Positions 1 to 5,800 of a DNA stretch of 8,281 nucleotides are shown piece by piece (the stretch's first letter is position 1; every line of letters begins with the position of its first letter). Source of the stretch: an uncultured euryarchaeote (GTDB taxonomy: Archaea > Thermoplasmatota > Poseidoniia > Poseidoniales > Thalassarchaeaceae); the NCBI GenBank assembly GCA_937897085.1, contig CALCOR010000095.1:1-8281 (forward strand), written 5' to 3'. The notes beneath the pieces were generated by a model. It did no database searches. It was not told the origin of the DNA and saw only the letters and a program-made list of their open reading frames with translations. A program made the translations under genes and the position numbers.

Positions 1-114
1 ATCAGCCAGCGCCACAGCCGCTCTCGCCTGCCGGCTCTCCAGCTCCGCTACCGGCACCCGCCAATCATCGCCATCCGGCCCCTCGATGACACCGACGTCC
101 CACTGCACGCTCAC
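1..114 (-). CDS. 5' end of an unidentified protein, truncated by the window edge
   Basis: Only the first 38 codons are visible; the frame stays open to the left edge. The peptide begins MSVQWDVGVIEGPDG and continues with a DDWRVPVAELESRQARA-like stretch that looks helical. Almost every codon ends in G or C, as in the neighbouring genes, which argues for real coding sequence. A stop codon (TAG) lies in frame seven codons upstream, so the start must be GTG at 114 or GTG at 108. A GGTGA motif lies just before the second GTG but with very short spacing. The gene follows the methyltransferase on the same strand after 35 bp, so the two are probably cotranscribed. A restriction or other methylation-linked partner is possible from position alone, but nothing in the 38 residues identifies a family. 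Confidence 0.55.
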   Translation of the reverse strand, partial: MSVQWDVGVIEGPDGDDWRVPVAELESRQARAAVALAD

Positions 115-149
115 CCGCGGGCGCTCGTGAACCTAAGGCATTCGCCCGT

Positions 150-1106
150 TCAATCGTTGCTAACTTCGTCAGCGACGCGCTGCTCAGCGATGTCGCAGTA
201 CTCCTGCACGATGTCGAACGCGATGTAGTGACGGCCGGCCCGCTTGGCGGCCACGGCGGACGAACCAGAGCCTGCGAACGGGTCCAGAACCACGTCACCG
301 GCGTAGGTGTAGAGTTCGATGCAGCGGCGGGGAAGTTCGACCGGGAACGGGGCCGGGTGGTTGACTCTCCTGGCACTCTCGGTGGGGAAGGACCAGATCG
401 ACTTCGTCCATTCCATGAACTCCTCCTTGCCGATGGTGTCTGTCCTTCCATCCTCCTTCTCTGCGCGGGAGCGGTGAAGCTTGTACTTCCCCTTGGAGAA
501 GATGAGCACATACTCATGCACGTCCCGCAAGATGGGATTGGAGGCCGATTTCCATGACCCCCAGGCGCACGACACACCGGCACTCGCTGATTTGTTCCAG
601 ATGACCTCACCTCGAGGGAGGAATCCGATGTCCATCATAATCTGGTTGATGAACGAGGCGAGCGGGATGTACGGCTTGCGCCCGAGGTTGGCGACGTTGA
701 TGCACGCACGTCCACCGGGCGCGAGCACGCGGTAGCACTCGCTGAAGACGTCGCGCAGCAGGCCGAGATAGGTCTCGAGATTCAGATTCTCGTCGTACTG
801 CTTGTTGGCGTTGTACGGTGGAGAAGTCACCATCAACTGCACTGAATTGTCCGGCACCTGTTCCATCTTGCGCGCATCCTGACATATGACGCGATCACGA
901 AGTTCCGCAGGGAACTCTTGCGCCTCACCGACATCAGATTCCTTGGGCAGACCTGAGTAGAGAGCTGAGTCATAGAACTCCGAGGCGTCATGTGACTCTC
1001 GGGCGCTCACACCGAAGGCGCTGGTCTTCGTCGCTCCGCGTGCAGAGGAGCGCGAGCGTCGGCTCACCTTCGTGGCAGCGCTCTTACCTCTATCGCGCGA
1101 TGGCAT
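150..1106 (-). CDS. Beta-class site-specific DNA methyltransferase (probably N4-cytosine)
   Basis: This enzyme should transfer a methyl group from S-adenosylmethionine to a base within a specific DNA site. From the ATG at 1106 it has 318 residues. Catalytic motif IV (TSPPYN, about residues 94-99) precedes the AdoMet-binding motifs HPAPFP (X) and DPFAGSGS (I, about 275-282); this order defines the beta class (N6_N4_Mtase family). SPPY rather than DPPY favours N4-cytosine over N6-adenine, but does not prove it. HEYVLIF near the middle matches the conserved core. Residues 1-30 form a basic, serine-rich tail (MPSRDRGKSAATKVSRRSR...) ahead of the fold, which is unusual. An in-frame ATG at 1151 would add 15 residues; I prefer 1106 because a TATA-like CCATAAG sits 34-40 bp upstream of it and none suits 1151. 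No restriction enzyme is visible, though the truncated downstream gene could be one. Confidence 0.9.
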   Translation of the reverse strand: MPSRDRGKSAATKVSRRSRSSARGATKTSAFGVSARESHDASEFYDSALYSGLPKESDVGEAQEFPAELRDRVICQDARKMEQVPDNSVQLMVTSPPYNANKQYDENLNLETYLGLLRDVFSECYRVLAPGGRACINVANLGRKPYIPLASFINQIMMDIGFLPRGEVIWNKSASAGVSCAWGSWKSASNPILRDVHEYVLIFSKGKYKLHRSRAEKEDGRTDTIGKEEFMEWTKSIWSFPTESARRVNHPAPFPVELPRRCIELYTYAGDVVLDPFAGSGSSAVAAKRAGRHYIAFDIVQEYCDIAEQRVADEVSND

Positions 1107-1139
1107 CTCGACCCCAGAACGCGTTAGGTGAGCCGTCCG

Positions 1140-1146
1140 CTTATGG
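1140..1146 (-). promoter_or_regulatory. Possible TATA-like element for the methyltransferase
   Basis: On the minus strand this reads CCATAAG, the most AT-rich short stretch upstream of the ATG at 1106. A transcription start about 25 bp downstream would give a leader of roughly 10 bases. It overlaps the alternative upstream ATG at 1151, so using it would exclude that start. The match is weak. Confidence 0.2.
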
Positions 1147-1159
1147 AGCATTCGGAGAG

Positions 1160-1177
1160 GCGCGAAACGTTGCGCGC
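1160..1177. promoter_or_regulatory. 18-bp near-perfect palindrome in the divergent promoter region
   Basis: The sequence GCGCGAAACGTTGCGCGC pairs with its own reverse complement at eight of nine positions; the only mismatch is 1165/1172. It lies between the methyltransferase and pgk, 54 bp before the methyltransferase ATG, where an operator for a dimeric regulator would be expected. About one palindrome of this quality is expected by chance in a window this size, so the location is the main argument. Confidence 0.3.
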
Positions 1178-1185
1178 GGAGCCAT

Positions 1186-1253
1186 CGCGTGACTGCGCGC
1201 TATCAGAATCAGCCACTTGGGTGAACAGGGAATCAACTGAACGCGCGACTGCG
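1186..1253. repeat. Short imperfect direct repeat in the divergent intergenic region
   Basis: CGCGTGACTGCG (1186-1197) recurs as CGCGCGACTGCG (1242-1253), 11 of 12 bases identical and 56 bp apart. Both copies lie in the 208-bp gap between the methyltransferase and pgk. They could be paired regulator sites, but short GC-rich repeats of this length can arise by chance. Apart from this repeat, the palindrome and the candidate TATA elements, nothing else is visible in the gap. Confidence 0.2.
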
Positions 1254-1284
1254 GCGAAGTTCTGCTGTTATCGAACCGCTTTCG

Positions 1285-1290
1285 CTAAAT
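1285..1290 (+). promoter_or_regulatory. TATA-like element of pgk, consistent with a leaderless transcript
   Basis: CTAAAT is an AT-rich island in GC-rich surroundings, centred about 27 bp before the pgk ATG. This is the distance at which an archaeal TATA box sits from the transcription start, so the mRNA would begin at or next to the start codon. No Shine-Dalgarno sequence precedes the ATG (the preceding bases are GGCTCGTTCA), which agrees with leaderless initiation. Confidence 0.35.
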
Positions 1291-1314
1291 GGCGTCCGCT
1301 GGTCGGCTCGTTCA

Positions 1315-2568
1315 ATGGCGTCGTTTTTGACGCTGGATGACGTCCAGCTCAGCGGACGTACGGTGCTCGTTCGCGTCGATGTCAACTCACCCTTGAACCC
1401 CGTCACAGGCGAGTTCCTTGACGATGCGCGTCTTCAGGCTGTAATGCCCACTCTTCGACGACTTGCGGATGCGAAGGTGGTGCTGCTGGCGCACCAGAGC
1501 AGACCGGGGAAGAAGGACTTCACTTCGATGGAGAGACATGCGGAACTGCTTGGGCGACTTCTGGGTCGCGACATCCGCTTCGTGCCTGATGTGTGTGGAG
1601 CCGAGGCGATTGCCAATATCGAGAATATGAGTCAGGGCGAGATGATCTTTCTCGACAACGTGCGCGGCCATCCAGAGGAGACCGGTCGGCGTCACGCCAC
1701 ACCCGAGGAACTGGCACAGTCAGAGATCGTGCGTGAACTGTCACGAGTGGCTGACGCCTACGTATGCGACGCGTTCGCCGCTGCGCATCGAAACTCTCCC
1801 ACACTGTCTGGATTCGGAGCAGCCCTTCCCTGTATCGCCGGTGTGCTGATGCAACACGAACTGGAGGTGCTCGGCTCGGTAATCGACGCTCCGCTGCGGC
1901 CGCAGACGATCATCCTAGGCGGAGTCAAGGTCGACGATTCACTCGACATCGCCCAGAACCTGCTCCAGCGAGGTGTGGTGGACACCTTCGTGCCGGTCGG
2001 CGCCGTGGGCAACTTGATGCTCATGGCGGATGGGCACGATCTCGGAACGATGAACAGCGGGTTCCTGGAAAATGCACTCGGCGCTGCCTTCGGACCAACC
2101 TTGGAGTTGGGGAAGACATTGCTCGCGGATTATGCCGAGCGCATCCTGCTTCCGACCGATCTCGCCGTCGAGCGAGACGGACAACGAGTGCCGATCTCGG
2201 TCGAGGACCTGCCGACGACAGCCCCGATCTACGACATCGGCATCGAGACGTTGATGCGCATCAGACCGAAGATCATGCAGGTCGGATGTGTGCTCTGGAA
2301 CGGCCCAGCATCATACTTCGAGAAGCCTGAATTCGCCTTTGGCACTGTGGAGATCCTCAACTCATGCTGTGAGTCACCCGCACGAGTAATCATCGGCGGA
2401 GGGCACACGGGGGCAATCGTCTCGCAGAGGGGGGTCGCTCACCTGGTGGACCACAACAGCACGGGCGGAGGATCCTGCCTCACTTTCCTCGCTGGCAAGC
2501 GGATGCCGGCCGTCGAGGCGCTGCAACGCTCACACGAACTCTTCCACCCTGACCTCAGCCCACGCTGA
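1315..2568 (+). CDS. pgk: Phosphoglycerate kinase, archaeal type
   Basis: This cytoplasmic enzyme interconverts 1,3-bisphosphoglycerate plus ADP with 3-phosphoglycerate plus ATP in glycolysis and gluconeogenesis. The 417 residues match the family length and carry all its landmarks in order: VRVDVNSPLNP (19-29), DDAR with the substrate-binding R39, LLAHQSRPGKKDF (57-69), the LDNVR loop (113-117), DAFAAAHR (152-159), LGGVKV with the conserved K205, the NGPASYFE loop (329-336), GGGHT (361-365) and NSTGGGS (381-387) with the nucleotide-binding helix after it. VDVNSP, AHQSRPG and GGGHT (bacteria usually have DFNVPL, SHLGRP and GGGDS) mark the archaeal branch. The ATG at 1315 gives the standard N-terminus and fits the TATA-like element upstream. 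The gene stands alone on this strand, followed after 109 bp by a tRNA gene. The fold appears intact with no missing key residue. Confidence 0.97.
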   Translation: MASFLTLDDVQLSGRTVLVRVDVNSPLNPVTGEFLDDARLQAVMPTLRRLADAKVVLLAHQSRPGKKDFTSMERHAELLGRLLGRDIRFVPDVCGAEAIANIENMSQGEMIFLDNVRGHPEETGRRHATPEELAQSEIVRELSRVADAYVCDAFAAAHRNSPTLSGFGAALPCIAGVLMQHELEVLGSVIDAPLRPQTIILGGVKVDDSLDIAQNLLQRGVVDTFVPVGAVGNLMLMADGHDLGTMNSGFLENALGAAFGPTLELGKTLLADYAERILLPTDLAVERDGQRVPISVEDLPTTAPIYDIGIETLMRIRPKIMQVGCVLWNGPASYFEKPEFAFGTVEILNSCCESPARVIIGGGHTGAIVSQRGVAHLVDHNSTGGGSCLTFLAGKRMPAVEALQRSHELFHPDLSPR

Positions 2569-2644
2569 TGCCACAGTCTGCGCGTACTCGGAACACGACC
2601 GTTGAATGGAATGGTGATTCGCTCTGCAGTGGGGCACCGATTCG

Positions 2645-2650
2645 CTTATT
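2645..2650 (+). promoter_or_regulatory. TATA-like element upstream of tRNA-Thr
   Basis: CTTATT is centred about 30 bp before the first base of the tRNA, within an AT-richer stretch. Archaeal tRNA genes use an upstream TATA box rather than internal promoter boxes, so this is the best candidate. The rest of the 109-bp gap after pgk has no clear gene or terminator; the only T run is TCTTTT at 2657-2662. Confidence 0.35.
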
Positions 2651-2677
2651 CCGACCTCTTTTGTGCCCGAGTTCGTT

Positions 2678-2750
2678 GCCACTGTAGCTTAGTTGGTAGA
2701 GCACCTGATTCGTAATCAGGAGGCCGGGAGTTCAAATCTCCCCAGTGGCT
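2678..2750 (+). tRNA. tRNA-Thr, anticodon CGT (reads ACG)
   Basis: The 73 bases fold into a complete cloverleaf. The acceptor stem GCCACTG pairs perfectly with CAGTGGC (2743-2749); the D arm is GCTT/GAGC with loop AGTTGGTA; the anticodon stem CCTGA/TCAGG encloses TTCGTAA, giving anticodon CGT at 2711-2713; the variable loop is AGGCC; and the T arm is GGGAG/CTCCC with loop TTCAAAT. The discriminator base is T (U73), as is typical of archaeal tRNA-Thr. The 3' CCA is not encoded and must be added after transcription. No intron is present. There is no sign that the gene is an integration site, because no second copy of its 3' end was seen nearby. Confidence 0.97.
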
Positions 2751-2824
2751 CTTTGCCCGGGAGGTGGAATCCGTGATACGGGGCAACGGGGAAAGCGTCG
2801 AGATGCATTGTACGAGCATGTGAT

Positions 2825-2837
2825 ACTCTCTTAGAGT
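2825..2837 (+). promoter_or_regulatory. Weak promoter/inverted-repeat candidate before the giant surface-protein gene
   Basis: ACTCT-CTT-AGAGT is a small perfect inverted repeat whose TTAGA core is about 25 bp before the ATG at 2858, where the TATA box of a leaderless transcript would fall. No Shine-Dalgarno motif precedes the ATG. The AT content is modest, so it may be either a poor TATA box or an operator overlapping one. The rest of the gap after the tRNA (2751-2857) holds nothing convincing. Confidence 0.18.
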
Positions 2838-2857
2838 AAGCGTAAATCGCGAAGCGT

Positions 2858-5800
2858 ATGGGAACCTCCCGAGTGTCACTCTGTCGAGCCACGTTATTCC
2901 TCACAGTGATGCTGTTGGCTGCTTATCTAACACCCATGATTTCGGACTTACCCAATGAAGCCCGCAGCACCCCCTCAGACGACCGTGATACCGGTTTACT
3001 CACCCCAGCCCAGGACTCGACAATCAAGCGTGCTCTGGGCCGCTCCAACCTCGACCACTGGGCCGCCTCGGCCGGTGGTTCTGGCGCGGACATGGCGTGG
3101 GACATGGTGCTCGATTCTCAAGACAACGTGTATGTCACTGGGGCCTTCAGTGGTTCTGCCACATTCGGCTCGACCACCCTGAACTCGGCTGGGGGGCTGG
3201 ATGGATTCGTCGCCAAGATGGATACGAACGGGAACTGGGTCTGGGCTTCACAGATCAGTGGTGCCTACGAGGATTGGGGGCTTGGAATCGATGTCGACTC
3301 AGCAGGCAACGTCTACGTGACTGGTCCGTTCATGGACAATCAGGGTTCGGCATCACCATCAGTCCAGTTGGGCTCGATCTCCCTGTCGGCCCACGCCCAA
3401 TCCAACTACGATATGTTCGTCGGAAAATTGGACAACAACGGTAACTGGCTCTGGGGGGTAACTTCCAATAAACTGACCGAGTTGGATTGGGACACCTTCC
3501 AGTATGAGGAACGATTCGGTCAGGTGATACCAACCGATGTCAAGGTGTTCAACAACTCAGTGACCGTTTCAGGCTCCTACGCAGGCAAGATACACGCTTA
3601 CACCGACTCGCAGGGTGACTGGTACTACGAGAGCACTCAGGATCCGTCAGGCGCGTACACATCCGATGCTTACGTCGGATTCCTCGGCGTGGATGGCACT
3701 TGGTCGTCTCAGCACGGCTGGGGTGGTGATTCCCAATTCGATTCTGCTAACTCGGTCGCCCCTAGTCCGACTGGAGACTACTGGTACATCGGAGGCACCT
3801 TCGCCAGTACCGTGGAATTCCCTGGCGGAGTGACACTCACATCCAGGAGCGGTTCGGTCGATGTCTGGGTGATGCAGATCGACGACGGCGGCAACGTGGA
3901 GTGGGTCACGAACGGCGGCGGGCCCGGCAAGGACACGCTACGAGGAATGGTTGCTGACAGCAGCGACGACATCTATCTGATAGGCGACTTCGAGGGTGTG
4001 CTGGCCGACTTCGGCAGCGAGCGACTGACCTCCGATGCAGGATCCGTGGATGTCTGGGCTGGCAAGATCGACTCCTCGAGTAATTGGCAGTGGGCGCGCA
4101 AGGCTGGCGGCGCTGCAGAGGATTTCGGGTTCTCTATGTCTCTCAACCAGAACGAATCGCTTGTCTACATCACTGGACAGGTCGCCGGGCAGGTATCCTT
4201 CGAGCACGGCCAGTCGATAATCACCGAGAACACGAGCGGCTCGTCCGATGCGTTCGTCGCTTCGATGACGACCGGCGCGGGCGAATGGGATGACATCTAC
4301 CTCGCAGGCGGTCCTTCAGGCGGTGATCGCGGCTGGTCGATCGGTGTCGACTCGCAGGATGTTGTCTACACCGCCGGGCGCTTCAAGGGAGCGAGTAACA
4401 ACCCGGCTGAGTTCGGTTCGGACAATTTGACCAGCGCCGGTGATTTCGACATATACGTCTGGAAGGGACTCATCCAGGACGCAGATGATGACCGCGTCGC
4501 CGACGAGGACGACGATTGCCCGCTGACGCCGGGCAACGCCACCGTGTCACCATACGTGGGCTGTGTGGACACCGATGGTGACGGCTACGCTGATGTGGAC
4601 GATTCCCACCCCTTGGAGCCGACACAGTGGCGTGATGCCGACGGTGACACCTACGGTGACAACCCGACCGGTGTGCTCGCTGATGATTGTCCGACCGTCG
4701 CAGGCACCTCCTTCGTGGACAAGTTCGGCTGCCCAGACACAGACGGTGACGGGTGGTCGGATTCGCGCGACGCCTTCCCCACCGAGCCGACGCAGTGGAA
4801 TGACAGCGATGGCGATCACTTCGGTGACAACTGGAACGACATCGACGACACGCCGCAGTTCGAGAGTCTCGGACTCGGGCAGTTCATGCAGGGAGCCATC
4901 GACATGGATTGGTGCCCCACACTGCCTGGTGTATGGACGGTGGACAAGCCGGGGTGCCCGGACTTGGATGGAGACAAGATCTCGGACGTGACCGATGGAT
5001 TCCCGAGCAACCCGACGCAGTGGAAGGACACTGACGGTGACGGCTGGGGTGACAACAACTCCGACGGTGCCACCCAGGCGGACGACCTGCCGTTCGATGA
5101 GACGCAGTGGTCCGATCGAGACGGTGATGGCTGGGGTGACAACCCGGACGGCAACAACCCGGATGTGTTCCCAGATGATGAGACGCAGTGGCAGGATGTC
5201 GACGGCGATGAATATGGTGACAACCCCGAAGGAAACCTCGGTGACGCCTGCCCAGATGAGCATGGGACGTCAACGCGCGACCGCTACGGATGTCCCGACA
5301 GTGATGGCGACGGCAGCTCCGATGCCGGAGACGCATTCCCCGGTGACTGGTCGCAGTGGGCTGATTCAGACTCGGACGGTGCCGGTGACAACTGGGCCAA
5401 CCCCCACTGGAACTCCTCGCGCAAGGGACACTGGCCGGGCGAGTTCATCCCCGGTGCGCAGAACGCCGACCGCCACCCGCTCGACTATGATTCGGATGGC
5501 TTCGAGGATGAGGCGGCGCTCGGATCAATTTCCCCTTGGGATGACTGCCCTGAAGATCCAGGAGATTCCTACTGGGACCTGTTTGGCTGTCCCGATTCCG
5601 ACGGTGATGGCTGGTCGGACTCAGGGGATGCTTTCCCGGACGATGCCTCACAGTGGTCTGACCAGGATGGTGACGGATTCGGCGATGAGCCGATGGGCAC
5701 TGACCCAGATGCCTGTCGTTCGATTCGCGGAGACTCGCTGCACGACCGCATTGGCTGCCCGGACACCGATGGGGATGGTTGGTCAGACCCGATGAATTCG

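Noticed and set aside
65..610. 181-codon minus-strand frame rich in Arg, Ser and Pro
   Set aside because: It is a shifted frame inside the methyltransferase; the Arg/Ser/Pro bias is typical of out-of-frame translation of GC-rich DNA.
2753..2786. Possible stem-loop after the tRNA (TTGCC/GGCAA enclosing CCGT-GAT-ACGG)
   Set aside because: The two short stems are separated by a large one-sided loop, and no T run follows, so it is not a convincing terminator or RNA element.
2646..2879. Open frame on the minus strand containing GDLNSRPPDYESGALPTKL
   Set aside because: This is the antisense of the tRNA-Thr gene. Peptides of the type GDLNSRPPDYESGALP are a well-known false annotation produced by translating the complement of tRNA genes.
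4547..5263. 238-codon open frame antisense to the calcium-repeat stalk
   Set aside because: It mirrors the regular GAC/GGT repeats of the giant gene. Its translation is a monotonous Val/Ile/Arg-rich sequence with no domain, and the plus-strand frame is clearly the coding one.
4995..5795. 266-codon plus-strand frame rich in Thr, Met and Arg
   Set aside because: It is the shifted frame of the same DGD repeats. The low-complexity composition comes from the repeat, not from a second gene.
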